IMG/VR virus record: IMGVR_UViG_3300046524_000415 | Location: 1-35,232 of that record | DNA: 35,232 bases | Strand: one strand, 5' to 3' | Origin: a virus | Part shown: positions 5,788 through 14,399 of the stretch, piece after piece | Layout of the letters: the number at the start of each line of letters is the position of its first letter | Position numbering within the stretch: the stretch's first letter is position 1 | Made by a program: the position numbers and the translations under genes | Notes under the pieces: generated by a model | What the model was told of the DNA's origin: nothing | The model's database searches: none | The model's input: the letters and a program-made list of their open reading frames with translations, nothing else

Positions 5788-8174
5788 CAATAACCTCTGC
5801 ATTCTTGATATCTTGTGAACGCTTTTGCCATGCACAGCGCTTGCAGACGCCTGCTCCTCGGGCCGGCGAGCGCAGTGCACACGTCCCGATCGTACTCGAA
5901 TTGGTTGTAGCACTTACTCTCGTGATCTTCTCGACCGCCGCACTTTACTATTCCCCCGTCCCCGCTTCCGGTTCCGAAGAGGGAACTGTAAAGCGTCGAA
6001 CTCTTCGCCGAACTGGTCAGATCCGGCACAAGCACAGGATACGGGACCTGCGACTGATCGCTCAGCATCAGTTCCGTTGTCTCGCCCCATGCTGGAAGTG
6101 TAGCGCTCAGTTCACTTCCGAAAAGTTTCCCCGTCAACGTGGCTTTCCAACGCATGTAGCACTCGACGCAGATGTCTGGTACGAATGCCGGAGTATCCGA
6201 CTGCAGCCCTGTGAGACTGGCGGACGGTGCAACCGGGTCATTGCCCAGTTCCCAGTTGGTGAGCCACACTCCTAGCTCAGCGTCGCTGATCGGCTGCCAC
6301 CACGCGCCGCTACTTGAGACCTTCGCTGAATGTGACAAAACCGTGCCATTTGCGGCGTACTGGTAATCGACTGCCAGTACACGGGCGAGTCCACCATTTA
6401 CCGAACTTGCCGGTTCGCTATACTGAAAAGACTTTACGCGACCACGCTCGTCGTAAGCGATGCCTGCCTGGCCACTGTTACCCGCAATCTGTGTCGCACG
6501 GTTCGCGGCATCACGACCGAGTGTTCGCATTGCCCAACCTGATACGGCATCCTGCGTCGTCGCGATATTGCCATGTGCGTCATACGTGTAGGTCCAGTCT
6601 TCAGTCTTCGCGCCATTCCGGATGACGGTGGCAGACAGGAGACGGCCGGCCTGATCGTAGCGCGCCCCGACTGTCATCTGATAGCCCGTCCCAACCGCCT
6701 GCATTCCCTGTTCGCCCGTCAGGTCGGTTGTCTGCTGCTCTGCGTAGCCAGTGACGTTGCCTCCTGTGTCGTAGACGAACGCCCTGATCTTGCCCGGTGT
6801 GGAGACCAGATGCGGGCGCAATGAGCTGCTGTCACTGTACTCAATCGTCGTTACTGTCTTGCTGCCGGCGACTATTGCAATTGCTTTCGTTGGTCGGTTG
6901 GCGCCGTCCCACGTGTACTGTGTATTCCCATCCGGGCTAACTCTTTGCTTCAAGTTCCCTGACGTATCCCACGTACGTGACACCGTGCCACCAGGTGTGA
7001 CAATTGAGCCAGGACGCGACGTGTCTCCGACAGTAAAGGAATAGCTGCTGTTGCCCGACATGTCGCTGACCGTGGTCGCGCTCGAGCCATAACTTAGTGA
7101 AACATTGCGTGTCGTGTCAGGATGAGTGACTGAGATTGCACGTCCGCTGGAGTCGTAGGTCCATGTTGCGATCCTCGAGCCGGATTCGTCCTTGACGCCG
7201 GTCAATGCATTCGGAAAGCGGACGTCCTCGTACAGATATTGACGAATGTGGTCGTATGGTGCCGTAACCGAAACAAGATTGCCCTTTCCGTCGTACGCAT
7301 AGGTTGTGGGCATTCCCAAAGGATCGACCAGCATAACGATACGGTCGTTACTGTCATACTCCACGCGGATAGAGGTCGCAGTCTGCGACGTCACGTTATC
7401 GACTGGCCACTGGGCTATCGATGACAGGCGCTGCTTGCCGTCGTAGATAGCCTTGCGGATCACTCCCGTTCGGGTCGTCTCAGAGTAAAGCCGACCGGTG
7501 CTATCCGAGTAAGCCTCAGTCGTACCAAGCCGTTCGTCTTTCAGGTAGAAGTATCCGTCGCCAGCTTTCGTCAACGAAAGACCCGAAGTTCCCGGCACAG
7601 CCCACGCTCCACTGACCCACTTGAATATTAGAGGCTGCCCGTTACCCCGATAAGCGGCGATTTTAGGCACGCTCGCATTGATCGAGGTCAGGTCAAGCCG
7701 TCGCTGCCAGTTGCTGACCCAATAGCCCCCCATCGCTGTCTGGGCTTTATCGAACGGCTTCGAAAGATAGCTACGGCTGAACACAAGTGGCGAAGTGTCG
7801 CCGCTTGCAAAGTCAGCTTCAGAGAGCGTGACAATCCCGTTTGCCGGAAACACCGGGTCTGCCACGGGGCAGGTATCGTCCGGCGTACCGCCACCCGCAC
7901 CGCCGCAATAGTCCGACACATAAGACGTATTCCCGCAATTGTAGTAATACATTGCATTATTGGAATCCTCCGGTCCGTTCGTCCCCGGCATGGTGCCTGC
8001 GACCTGTACCGCGCACATTGGTGTACCGGGTACTCCTAATGACTTTCTGTACAGACTAAAGCATTCATCCTCTGTTGCCGCATTAGTGTGGGCAACAGTC
8101 ATTAGCAGCCCAGTGGCAACAATGAGGCGAATAACCCCGCCCGATAAACTATTAGTGAATTTCCGCGCTTTCAT
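5787..8174 (-). CDS. Sec-exported YD-repeat (Rhs-like) protein with novel tip
   Basis: This 795-residue protein starts at 8174, with GGAG just upstream, and opens with a Sec signal peptide (hydrophobic GGVIRLIVATGLLMTVAHTNA). A DUF6531-like N-terminal module follows (GIVTLSEADFASGDTSPLVF), then many YD/RHS repeats (for example DPLGMPTTYAYDGKGNLVSV). The hyperconserved end of canonical Rhs cores (a DPxGL-type motif) is absent. The last ~200 residues look unrelated to repeats and end in a small Cys-rich segment (CYNQFEYDRDVC, then RLQALCMAKAFTRYQEC). It is probably an exported contact or secreted toxin-like protein. It is shorter than T6SS Rhs proteins and has no PAAR or VgrG neighbour. Confidence 0.8.
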   Translation of the reverse strand: MKARKFTNSLSGGVIRLIVATGLLMTVAHTNAATEDECFSLYRKSLGVPGTPMCAVQVAGTMPGTNGPEDSNNAMYYYNCGNTSYVSDYCGGAGGGTPDDTCPVADPVFPANGIVTLSEADFASGDTSPLVFSRSYLSKPFDKAQTAMGGYWVSNWQRRLDLTSINASVPKIAAYRGNGQPLIFKWVSGAWAVPGTSGLSLTKAGDGYFYLKDERLGTTEAYSDSTGRLYSETTRTGVIRKAIYDGKQRLSSIAQWPVDNVTSQTATSIRVEYDSNDRIVMLVDPLGMPTTYAYDGKGNLVSVTAPYDHIRQYLYEDVRFPNALTGVKDESGSRIATWTYDSSGRAISVTHPDTTRNVSLSYGSSATTVSDMSGNSSYSFTVGDTSRPGSIVTPGGTVSRTWDTSGNLKQRVSPDGNTQYTWDGANRPTKAIAIVAGSKTVTTIEYSDSSSLRPHLVSTPGKIRAFVYDTGGNVTGYAEQQTTDLTGEQGMQAVGTGYQMTVGARYDQAGRLLSATVIRNGAKTEDWTYTYDAHGNIATTQDAVSGWAMRTLGRDAANRATQIAGNSGQAGIAYDERGRVKSFQYSEPASSVNGGLARVLAVDYQYAANGTVLSHSAKVSSSGAWWQPISDAELGVWLTNWELGNDPVAPSASLTGLQSDTPAFVPDICVECYMRWKATLTGKLFGSELSATLPAWGETTELMLSDQSQVPYPVLVPDLTSSAKSSTLYSSLFGTGSGDGGIVKCGGREDHESKCYNQFEYDRDVCTALAGPRSRRLQALCMAKAFTRYQECRGY

Positions 8175-8544
8175 TTTTCTCCTTCGAATTTTCGCTTTTA
8201 AGAACGGTGCGACAACTTTCAGTGAGATTGCAACAGCCGCATATCCGACAACTCCTAAAGTTGTTGCTCTCTTGCGCCGACACAAACACGTTCGGCTAAC
8301 TTACCCAATCGCGCAGGAAAATTCGTACACGTCTGTCAGGGCGGGACGAAATGTGAATGCGGCAAATGAAAAGGCCGGACCAAAACAGAACGTAGAACGC
8401 GCGGGGAAATCACACGACCGAACTCAAGAAAAAGCGGGGCGCCTTGATGGACGCCTCGAAATAAAAGTGAAGGCACTGTAGACGTTTACAATTCCGATAG
8501 TAATCCGACGTACTATCCCGATAAACTCATGCACTTCGCATCTG
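8175..8544. other. Upstream region of the rhs gene
   Basis: No supported gene. It holds the ribosome-binding site of rhs and an inverted repeat at 8496-8517 (GATAGTA, 8 bases, TACTATC) that could be an operator. A lone half-site resembling family I (AAATCACAC) is at about 8408-8416. The border between island and phage genes probably lies here. Confidence 0.35.
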
Positions 8545-8555
8545 CAAGTCACTTG
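8545..8555. repeat. Family II repeat, site 1 (CAAGTCACTTG)
   Basis: Perfect odd palindrome, five bases after the stop codon of the leftward gene 8561-8833. It is the leftmost family II site. Confidence 0.85.
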
Positions 8556-8560
8556 CTGTG

Positions 8561-8833
8561 CTACCCCCTGCTTCCGCCCCCCGTCTCGTACCACCGTACT
8601 CCCGGCATGTCGTCCTCCGTCTGCGCGAGCGCGCGCCGCGCTTCATCGCGCGCATTGCCCTTGCCAAGTTCGGCCCAGCGCTGCAGGCAGCGGTGAATCT
8701 CCAGCACCTGCAATGCGGTGGCACGGTCCTCGCGCACAGCCGTGATGGCGGCACTGCGCGACGAGTCGTACGGCGCGGTAGCCGTAATGCGTGCGAGCAC
8801 GTCCGCCTGCTCGCGTAGCGTCATCGTGTACAT
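8561..8833 (-). CDS. Small phage protein, unknown function
   Basis: This 90-residue protein starts at 8833 behind GGAG (MYTMTLREQADVLARITATA). It has a helical middle (ALQVLEIHRCLQRWAEL) and an acidic/Gly-rich tail. Last gene of the leftward early-type operon; a family II repeat follows the stop. No family is recognised. It looks like the small accessory proteins typical of early phage operons in Burkholderia. Confidence 0.65.
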   Translation of the reverse strand: MYTMTLREQADVLARITATAPYDSSRSAAITAVREDRATALQVLEIHRCLQRWAELGKGNARDEARRALAQTEDDMPGVRWYETGGGSRG

Positions 8834-8919
8834 GGTGTTCTCCTTCAGACTCTGATCGGTATCATCCTTGCGCCTGCCGTGGCTATGCACAGCACTTCGA
8901 AATGACCTGGCTCTGCGCA

Positions 8920-9129
8920 TCACCCGTTCCTCCCTTCCTTTATCTCGTCCATCCGTTCCGCGATGCGCAGTGTGTCGAAGAAGTACCGCCATCGAGTCGA
9001 GTCCTGGTCTCCCATCACATGCGAAACACACAGCACACCCTTGAGCATCGCAAACTCATCGGCATTGCCCCTGAAGTAGTCGACCAGCTTTTCCGTGCGC
9101 GCCTTGCGGCCTTCCAGACGATCGCTCAT
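8920..9129 (-). CDS. Small phage protein, unknown function
   Basis: The 69-residue frame starts at the ATG at 9129 (MSDRLEGRKARTEKLVDYF), which overlaps the stop of the upstream gene (ATGA, 9126-9129) and has GGAG before it. The frame extends upstream, but this coupled start fits best. It is highly charged and helical, with RWRYFFDTLRIAERMDEIKE at the end. Function unknown. Confidence 0.65.
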   Translation of the reverse strand: MSDRLEGRKARTEKLVDYFRGNADEFAMLKGVLCVSHVMGDQDSTRWRYFFDTLRIAERMDEIKEGRNG

Positions 9130-9767
9130 ACCGTCTCCACGTCGCGCTGGTTCCAGTAGAGGCACTCGGCTGCTTCACGCACCAGCCCCTGCGCCAGCCC
9201 CCCGGCCATTTCCCGCGCCGTCTCCCGCAGGCAATCGTCCGCGTCCGACTCCATGCCCCACAGCGAATCGCTTACGCCATCGACCGCATCGCCATCCGCG
9301 TCCAGCAGTTCGACCACCAGGCCAACCCAATGCCACTGGTCGTCGCACCAGCGGCGCAGCTGCTCGAAGTCCCGGCGTACCGCCTCCACCGTGATCTCAG
9401 CACGGGTCAATGGCTTCCACGGACCCGGCAGCTCCTGCAGGATGTAGCGCCCACCCGCTCCGGGCTGCGCAACCCTGGTGCGGCGCAGGCGCTCCAGCAG
9501 TGACGCCTTGTCATCGTCACCCAGCCCCCAGCCATCACGCCGCGCAAGCTTCATGGTTTCCTGCACGTTGTAATAGCGCCGCGAACGGCGCTCGCTTGCC
9601 AGCACGATTTCGCCGGGACGCTTGTCCCGCGTGGTCCAGTCACTGACGACGCCGTGACCGTCGTGTTCTTTCCACGGCTCTCCCATGCCACAGTCCGCCT
9701 CGATGCGTGCACGGAACGTGAAACCCATCGCCTCAACTTCGAACGTCTGTCCCGAGTACATGTCCAT
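9126..9767 (-). CDS. Phage accessory protein, unknown function
   Basis: This 213-residue protein starts at 9767 within a TAATG overlap with the upstream stop; an alternative ATG lies at 9779. The N-terminal part is beta-rich (MDMYSGQTFEVEAMGFTFRA) and the C-terminal part acidic and helical, with a Trp-rich patch (RRWCDDQWHWVGLVVELLDA). No family is recognised. Tight coupling to both neighbours shows a single operon of at least four genes. Confidence 0.65.
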   Translation of the reverse strand: MDMYSGQTFEVEAMGFTFRARIEADCGMGEPWKEHDGHGVVSDWTTRDKRPGEIVLASERRSRRYYNVQETMKLARRDGWGLGDDDKASLLERLRRTRVAQPGAGGRYILQELPGPWKPLTRAEITVEAVRRDFEQLRRWCDDQWHWVGLVVELLDADGDAVDGVSDSLWGMESDADDCLRETAREMAGGLAQGLVREAAECLYWNQRDVETV

Positions 9768-10132
9768 TACCTCACCCAATACGTCACACCGTCGAATTCG
9801 ACCGACAGCCAGTCAACGCGCGCGTCATCGGCGGCGCGCTCCCAGTTGACATGCGACATGGGCCAGCCCGTGCCGCAGCGTTCCTCGGCCTGTGCCCTGA
9901 CGTATTCCGCAAATGCGGTGTCCCGCACCAGGATTTCACCCGACCATGCACGCGCCAGTACATTGCACACATCGCACTCAAGTTTCTTGAGCGTCGTGAA
10001 CTCGGGCATCAGCGAATCACGTTCATCGTCACAGTCGGCGGCGTCAAGCGCCTTGAGCACTGCGTCCAGCTCCACCAGCCGTTTCTTCACGTCTTCACCC
10101 GTGATGAAGCTATCGAATTTTTCGATTCTCAT
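9767..10132 (-). CDS. Conserved phage/plasmid accessory protein
   Basis: This 121-residue protein starts at 10132 behind AAGGAA. The order of features, a helical FDSFITGEDVKKRLVELDAV, an acidic DCDDERDSLMPEF, a central WSGEILVRDTAFAEYV, and the end VEFDGVTYWVR, matches a group of small proteins common on broad-host-range plasmids and phages. They are usually annotated hypothetical or loosely linked to toxin-antitoxin or antirestriction regions. I cannot assign a reaction. Family resemblance is from memory and modest. Confidence 0.65.
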   Translation of the reverse strand: MRIEKFDSFITGEDVKKRLVELDAVLKALDAADCDDERDSLMPEFTTLKKLECDVCNVLARAWSGEILVRDTAFAEYVRAQAEERCGTGWPMSHVNWERAADDARVDWLSVEFDGVTYWVR

Positions 10133-10181
10133 TTTTCGTATTCCTTATTATTTAAATGAAAAAAACACGCCCTGTGGCATT

Positions 10182-10192
10182 CAAGTCACTTG
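10182..10192. repeat. Family II repeat, site 2 (CAAGTCACTTG)
   Basis: Perfect copy overlapping the TGA stop codon of the gene 10186-10800; read on the minus strand it is CAAG-TGA-CTTG. Confidence 0.85.
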
Positions 10193-10800
10193 CTTTCAGC
10201 CGCAGTGCGCAGCACACGCACGGCCTCTTCCACCGTCAGCCCGCCAATGGCGAGCTTCACCCTGCCCTCACGACCGACCGTGCCGAACGCCAGCATCCGG
10301 CCGTCCGGCCCGATTTGCGCCGCGAAACGCCGGTCATCGCTTGCCACCGGCTTCACGCCGCACGCCTGAACCATCTGGTCAACGGCACTGCGTGAGCGCG
10401 CCGACTTCTGCGCCAGTGCGACGCGTGTCATCACCAGTGCGGGCAGATAGAGCGGCAGCAGCAGGTGACGGATCTGTTCCACCATGTCGCGGGTGGAGGA
10501 CGCCAGCGGCGGAAGCAGGATCAGGAATTCACGCGCGCCCGACACGTCTCCAACCTCGTCGTACGGCATCGGCCAGATGTCACGCCGGTGCAGACTGTGG
10601 AAAGGAAAGATGCCGCGGATCGCAACCAGATGGCCGCTTTCATGCTCGACCAGACCCAGCTCAAGATGCGCGTCTGCGTCCTCCTTCGGCAGCGCGAGCA
10701 GGAACAGCGCTGTCTCGGGCGGCACAGCCGAACCCCGCTCGACCGAGCCCTGAAGTTCGGTAGCGATCTCATGCACCTTCGTTTCAAACTCTGTGTTCAT
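10186..10800 (-). CDS. Phage accessory protein, unknown function
   Basis: This 204-residue protein (MNTEFETKVHEIATELQGSV) starts at 10800 behind AGGAG. A family I repeat ends 16 bases upstream. It has an acidic N-terminal half and a helical C-terminal half with a hydrophobic stretch (RHLLLPLYLPALVMTRVALA) too irregular to call a membrane segment. Its stop codon lies inside a family II repeat. Family not recognised. It overlaps the end of the upstream gene by 17 bases. Confidence 0.7.
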   Translation of the reverse strand: MNTEFETKVHEIATELQGSVERGSAVPPETALFLLALPKEDADAHLELGLVEHESGHLVAIRGIFPFHSLHRRDIWPMPYDEVGDVSGAREFLILLPPLASSTRDMVEQIRHLLLPLYLPALVMTRVALAQKSARSRSAVDQMVQACGVKPVASDDRRFAAQIGPDGRMLAFGTVGREGRVKLAIGGLTVEEAVRVLRTAAESK

Positions 10801-11101
10801 GTGTGTCTCCTGAAAAATCACACCCTGTGATTTCCTGCTCCACGCGCACGAAGTACGACGCGTAGTACCCGGTTTCACTGCAGTTACAGTTGTACGATTC
10901 GAAGTCGCGCACCACGTCATCAAACGTGCGGTTTGCGAAGCCCGAACGGTTCGCAAGCATCGACGGCCTCCACCCGCCGAACGGATACAGCCTGTGCGGA
11001 CAGAACACCACGTCCAGTCCCGCGTCCCACGCCTTGCGGGCGCGGGCCTTGTTGACACGGCGATAACGGATATCGCCGTCGATTGCGATGTAGCGGTTCA
11101 T
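10784..11101 (-). CDS. Small phage protein, unknown function
   Basis: This 105-residue basic protein (MNRYIAIDGDIRYRRVNKAR) starts in an ATGA overlap with the upstream gene. Its C-terminal part is translated across a family I repeat (reading EITGCDFSGD), so here the repeat is coding. It ends inside the start of the next gene. Segments NRTFDDVVRDFESYNC and GYYASYFVRVEQE suggest a small mixed alpha/beta fold. No family is recognised. Confidence 0.6.
   Translation of the reverse strand: MNRYIAIDGDIRYRRVNKARARKAWDAGLDVVFCPHRLYPFGGWRPSMLANRSGFANRTFDDVVRDFESYNCNCSETGYYASYFVRVEQEITGCDFSGDTHEHRV
10817..10831. repeat. Family I repeat, site 3 (ATCACACCCTGTGAT)
   Basis: Perfect 6-3-6 palindrome with A/T flanks, inside the C-terminal coding part of 10784-11101 and 16 bases before the ATG at 10800. 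Confidence 0.9.
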
Positions 11102-11502
11102 GCGGCGTCCTTCTGCGCGTTCGTGATAGGGGTTTCTCTGTTGCAGGCCTCAAGCGCCTGGATTGCCGACTTCAGTTTCTCGCACCCATACTCCGCACTA
11201 TTGGCAAGCGAGGTCTGCAGCGTCTCCAGCTCCGCCACCAGTTCCAGCAGTTCCCTGCGGGTGTCGCCCCGCATGCGCTTCGCCAGCTTCTGCATGCGCT
11301 CGATCAGTGCGGCGGCACAGTCCTCATCGGGGAAGCCCGCCTTCGCCTCGTCCACGTCACAGGCCACGCCGCCGAGATCGGGCGCAGCCGCCTCGCGGTC
11401 GAGCAGCGCCTCGATGCGGTCGATGCTCATGGTGCCGTTCAGGCGGTAGAACTCTGCGTTCGACAGTCCTGATGCTTCGATATACCTGTTTAACGAGTCC
11501 AT
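11098..11502 (-). CDS. Phage accessory protein, helical
   Basis: This 134-residue, mostly helical protein starts at 11502, two bases after a family I repeat that supplies its AGGG ribosome-binding element. The N-terminus (MDSLNRYIEASGLSNAEFYRLNGTM, shown in part) has helix-turn-helix-like spacing, but I would not call it DNA-binding. The rest is acidic with coiled-coil character (ELLELVAELETLQTSLANS). The last twelve residues resemble the end of 1418-1675. It follows the methyltransferase gene directly. Confidence 0.65.
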   Translation of the reverse strand: MDSLNRYIEASGLSNAEFYRLNGTMSIDRIEALLDREAAAPDLGGVACDVDEAKAGFPDEDCAAALIERMQKLAKRMRGDTRRELLELVAELETLQTSLANSAEYGCEKLKSAIQALEACNRETPITNAQKDAA

Positions 11503-11504
11503 AA

Positions 11505-11519
11505 ATCACACCCTATGAT
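11505..11519. repeat. Family I repeat, site 4 (ATCACACCCTATGAT)
   Basis: It forms the whole junction between two genes. On the minus strand it encodes N-H-R-V-stop of the methyltransferase, then AGGG and, two bases on, the ATG at 11502. Confidence 0.9.
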
Positions 11520-12096
11520 TGTCACAACCCACTGCGAGCAGCAGCGTATGCACACCGGTTCCCTGTTCACTGAACGTGCCAGACGGCAACGCCCGCCACG
11601 TGCCTCCGCGTTCCTGCACGAGCGACACGAGCTGCTCCGCCTGACGTGGACCCGCTGCACAGATCGCCGCCATGCGGCCGTCCGGTTTGAGCATCGACAG
11701 CGCACGGCGGATATGCACGATGTCCGCGCCGCGTTCGAACGGTGGATTCATGAGGATGCAGTCGAAGCGATAGGCCGGTGCCCATTCGACGAAGTCCGCG
11801 TGTATCACATCGCCCTCGGGGTCGATGCGCCTGAGCGCTTTCACCAGATCAGCATTGATCTCTACCGACATGCGCCTGCACGCGGGCTGCGCACGCAGGA
11901 TGGCGCGCAGAATCTGGCCGGTGCCCGCGCTCGGCTCCAGCACGCTCTCGTCTGACTGTGGCGACACAAGCTGCACCATATGGTTCGCAAGTGATGTGGG
12001 AGTCGGGAACAGCTGGTTCGCAGCGACCACCTGAATACCTGCCTTCAGCTGCTGTTTCATCGCAGCCATGCGCTGCGCCATTTCATTGCGGTCCAT
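11506..12096 (-). CDS. N6-adenine-type DNA methyltransferase (phage)
   Basis: This 196-residue class I SAM-dependent methyltransferase has motif I VLEPSAGTG at residues 52-60, which binds SAM, and the catalytic NPPF at 117-120, the form found in N6-adenine (or N4-cytosine) DNA methylases. An upstream PTPTSLANHMVQL segment is typical of this group. It has no target-recognition domain beyond the core, so specificity is unknown. It probably protects phage DNA from restriction or has a regulatory role. The ATG lies two bases after a family I repeat and the stop within another. A broken paralogue is at 1712-2187. Confidence 0.85.
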   Translation of the reverse strand: MDRNEMAQRMAAMKQQLKAGIQVVAANQLFPTPTSLANHMVQLVSPQSDESVLEPSAGTGQILRAILRAQPACRRMSVEINADLVKALRRIDPEGDVIHADFVEWAPAYRFDCILMNPPFERGADIVHIRRALSMLKPDGRMAAICAAGPRQAEQLVSLVQERGGTWRALPSGTFSEQGTGVHTLLLAVGCDNHRV

Positions 12097-12098
12097 AA

Positions 12099-12113
12099 AT
12101 CACACCCTATGAT
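12099..12113. repeat. Family I repeat, site 5 (ATCACACCCTATGAT)
   Basis: Two bases before the methyltransferase ATG at 12096, with the same spacing as sites 2 and 4. Confidence 0.9.
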
Positions 12114-12151
12114 TTTTCTGTGGGGCGCACTGCGCCCCCTGGTTGTCGGAG

Positions 12152-13516
12152 TTACGCGGCCTGGTCCATCGCGGGCGCAGCAGGTGGGTCGATGCGTTTG
12201 GCATCCGTCAGATAAACTGCGACCAGCCCGCCAGTCCGGACAACCGATCGCACACGGTGCCGCCCGTACTCCGCCGCGCCGTCAACTGCACCCCTGACGT
12301 CCGGACGGTAGCCGCCTGGACGACGCGCACCCTGACCGAGTTCGCGCGAACCCTTGTAGTCCTTGCAAGTGCTGTCCCACTCAGCCTTCGTCATGTGGTG
12401 AAACCCGTCACCGGGGTAATTGCACATCGGCGGCAGCTTCACTGCGGCCTTCATGCGCGCAGCGTCCTCCGCACTCGGAGCGCGGTAGTCCTGCACCTCC
12501 TCGATGCCACGTACCCGCACATAGCGGCACGTGGTGGTTACGCTGACGGTCACGCCGTCCTTGCGGGTAACCCGTACGACGGGCAGCCATTCGCCGCGCA
12601 CCTTTACCTGGCCACCTGGTTCGATCTCGAAGCGATCCGCCATCAGACCACCCTGCTCACCCAGCATCGCGCGCTCGTACAGCAGACGGTTGTCGTAATG
12701 GGCGATCCAGCGGCGGTTCCATGTGATGCCACGCTCGTAGGCAGGTACACAGAGATCGCGTGCCTGTTCGACAGTAACAACGCCGCCCTCAAGCGCCGAC
12801 CAGATGCTCATGTCGCCTTCGTACTGGTTCGCTGGCGGATTGCGCGGGTAGTCGGCTAGCGGGAACGTCCGGTGCAGCGTCGAACGACCTGCCAGCGCAA
12901 GCGCATGCTTCATGTCCAGACCGTCCGTGCGCCACAGCTTCACGAACTTCTCACCACCCTGCAGGCTGCGTTCGAACCTGCGACGGTCACTCTCGATACG
13001 CTTGATGCGGCGGTGACGGACGTCCGGCCGCTCCTTGTACTTCGCATTGCGCAGCGCACCCTGGGCGCGCTGCTCCCAGTATTCGGACGTCTCCCACATC
13101 TTCACGGCATGGCGCATGCCGTTCTCGATGCGCTCGGCATCCTTGCGGGCACGCCGCTCGCTGTGATGGCCCACGAGAATTGGCTGGCCGAACGGAATGT
13201 GTTCCGTGATGGCAGAGACGGCACGATGGGCGCGATCCGCATCCAGGGCGCGGCGCTCGCTATATCCCTCGAAGCGGTCGGCGCGCTGTTCCGCACGGTC
13301 CACCAGACCCGTGTCCTCGTCGCCGATCTCCCCGCACAGTTCAAGCAGCAGGTCCTCACGCAGAGGTGTCCACATGGGGGCGACGAACAGATCCTGCTTC
13401 GGTGCCCAGGAAAAGCCCGCTGCCTTCACGCGCCGGTACGTTTCCTCGTCCAGCCTGAACGTGGAGTACAGACGCAGCTTGTTGTCCTCGGGTGAATAGG
13501 TTGCTGTCAGGGTCAT
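12152..13516 (-). CDS. DUF3560 family protein
   Basis: This 454-residue protein starts at 13516 behind GAAGAA. The N-terminus (MTLTATYSPEDNKLRLYSTF, then VKAAGFSWAPKQDLFVAPMW) and the GQPILVGHHSERRARKDAER segment are the signature of DUF3560, a family widespread on proteobacterial plasmids and phages. Its activity is unknown to me. The middle is rich in Arg and Glu and likely helical (ERPDVRHRRIKRIESDRRRF). The C-terminal ~80 residues are a variable tail. It is the largest gene of the leftward operon, with a family I repeat 39 bases upstream and another downstream. Confidence 0.85.
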   Translation of the reverse strand: MTLTATYSPEDNKLRLYSTFRLDEETYRRVKAAGFSWAPKQDLFVAPMWTPLREDLLLELCGEIGDEDTGLVDRAEQRADRFEGYSERRALDADRAHRAVSAITEHIPFGQPILVGHHSERRARKDAERIENGMRHAVKMWETSEYWEQRAQGALRNAKYKERPDVRHRRIKRIESDRRRFERSLQGGEKFVKLWRTDGLDMKHALALAGRSTLHRTFPLADYPRNPPANQYEGDMSIWSALEGGVVTVEQARDLCVPAYERGITWNRRWIAHYDNRLLYERAMLGEQGGLMADRFEIEPGGQVKVRGEWLPVVRVTRKDGVTVSVTTTCRYVRVRGIEEVQDYRAPSAEDAARMKAAVKLPPMCNYPGDGFHHMTKAEWDSTCKDYKGSRELGQGARRPGGYRPDVRGAVDGAAEYGRHRVRSVVRTGGLVAVYLTDAKRIDPPAAPAMDQAA

Positions 13517-13555
13517 TTCTTCTTCCTTGTCTGAATGGATGGAGTGGTATGAAAA

Positions 13556-13570
13556 ATCACACCCTGTGAT
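13556..13570. repeat. Family I repeat, site 6 (ATCACACCCTGTGAT)
   Basis: Perfect palindrome at the junction of the zinc-finger and DUF3560 genes; it encodes the N-H-R-V-stop end of the former. Confidence 0.9.
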
Positions 13571-13862
13571 TTTCTGGAGCGGCATCTGCGCCGGCATCGC
13601 TTTCCCGCGAGGCGCGCCGCTTGGCGATGCCTGCCGCACCCAGCGCACGCTGGACCCAGTACCCCGCCTGGTTCAGCGTCATGCCCTTCGCCTGCATTTC
13701 CTCTACCGTCATGCAGCGGCGGCGCGCGGCTTCGCCGGGTGTGCCGAAAGGCCCGGTGCGGTGCGCATCGAATGAGGAAGTGGAATTGAAGAACTGGCCG
13801 CAGCCGGGACACTGGTTGCGGTCGCCAGTCAGCCGGCGGCGCGTGTTCTGCATACTGTTCAT
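13557..13862 (-). CDS. FDXHR-type phage zinc-finger protein
   Basis: This 101-residue protein has CPGCGQFFNSTSSFDAHRTG at residues 18-37 and a further Cys at 50: a CxxC...FDxHR...C zinc site as in the phage FDXHR zinc-binding family. Proteins of this type are common in early regions of Burkholderia phages; a nucleic-acid or regulatory role is likely but unproven. The Met at residue 4 is an alternative start. The end ENHRV is encoded by a family I repeat. Confidence 0.8.
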   Translation of the reverse strand: MNSMQNTRRRLTGDRNQCPGCGQFFNSTSSFDAHRTGPFGTPGEAARRRCMTVEEMQAKGMTLNQAGYWVQRALGAAGIAKRRASRESDAGADAAPENHRV

Positions 13863-13927
13863 GGCTTTCTCCGGTTACCCCGTCGAAAACTGCGAACGAA
13901 TGCACCCGCCATGCCGTGAAGGCATGT

Positions 13928-14350
13928 TCAGAAAATCATGGGGTGTGATTTATTTGGACTACTAAGTACAACGTCGAAAAGAAACCGCGCCGCCCGCTGA
14001 CTCACGGGACCTTGCAGCGCGGAGTGGGCGCAGAACGTAGCGCCAGGAAGGCCTGCTCTCCATGCAGAACGGGGTGACTGCATGGAGTTTCCAGTATGGG
14101 TCATCTTTTCCGCGATTTCAAGACAACGCACACTTTCCTGCTGCGATTGTCCGTTTAAACAAAACAAATGTATTGTTAAACCCGACCCTTTAAACGAATC
14201 GCACTGCATGGACATGCCGCCAGCGAAAACCCCGCGTGTCGCCGGACAGTGACGCGTAAAAACCGCTGGCGGGTATAGGCCGGTATCAATACATGGGCGT
14301 GGCCAGCGGCCGGAAAATGCCCGCACTGTCCAAAAGTGCGGGCGCGTCAT
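13928..14350 (-). CDS. Possible small phage protein (uncertain)
   Basis: This 140-residue leftward frame has mixed, Cys/Arg-rich content (GVFAGGMSMQCDSFKGSGLT, later GLPGATFCAHSALQGPV). It resembles poorly understood small ORFs found in Burkholderia prophages, in the way icd-like ORFs occur in enteric ones. It may be non-coding. The frame passes through a reversed family I repeat (reading NKSHPMIF) and ends just beyond. The surrounding DNA is more AT-rich, with a GTTTAAAC palindrome near 14153, and may be regulatory instead. Confidence 0.3.
   Translation of the reverse strand: MTRPHFWTVRAFSGRWPRPCIDTGLYPPAVFTRHCPATRGVFAGGMSMQCDSFKGSGLTIHLFCLNGQSQQESVRCLEIAEKMTHTGNSMQSPRSAWRAGLPGATFCAHSALQGPVSQRAARFLFDVVLSSPNKSHPMIF
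13935..13949. repeat. Family I repeat, site 7, inverted (ATCATGGGGTGTGAT)
   Basis: The only site in the opposite orientation; on the minus strand it reads ATCACACCCCATGAT, one change from the consensus. It marks the upstream end of the zinc-finger gene region. Confidence 0.75.
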
Positions 14351-14399
14351 TTATTCAACGGCTTAACTGTCCAATCCGCAAGAGGCGCGGAGCCGGAAA

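Noticed and set aside
8405-8420. Possible tenth family I site (AAATCACAC)
   Set aside because: Only the left half matches; centre and right half differ.
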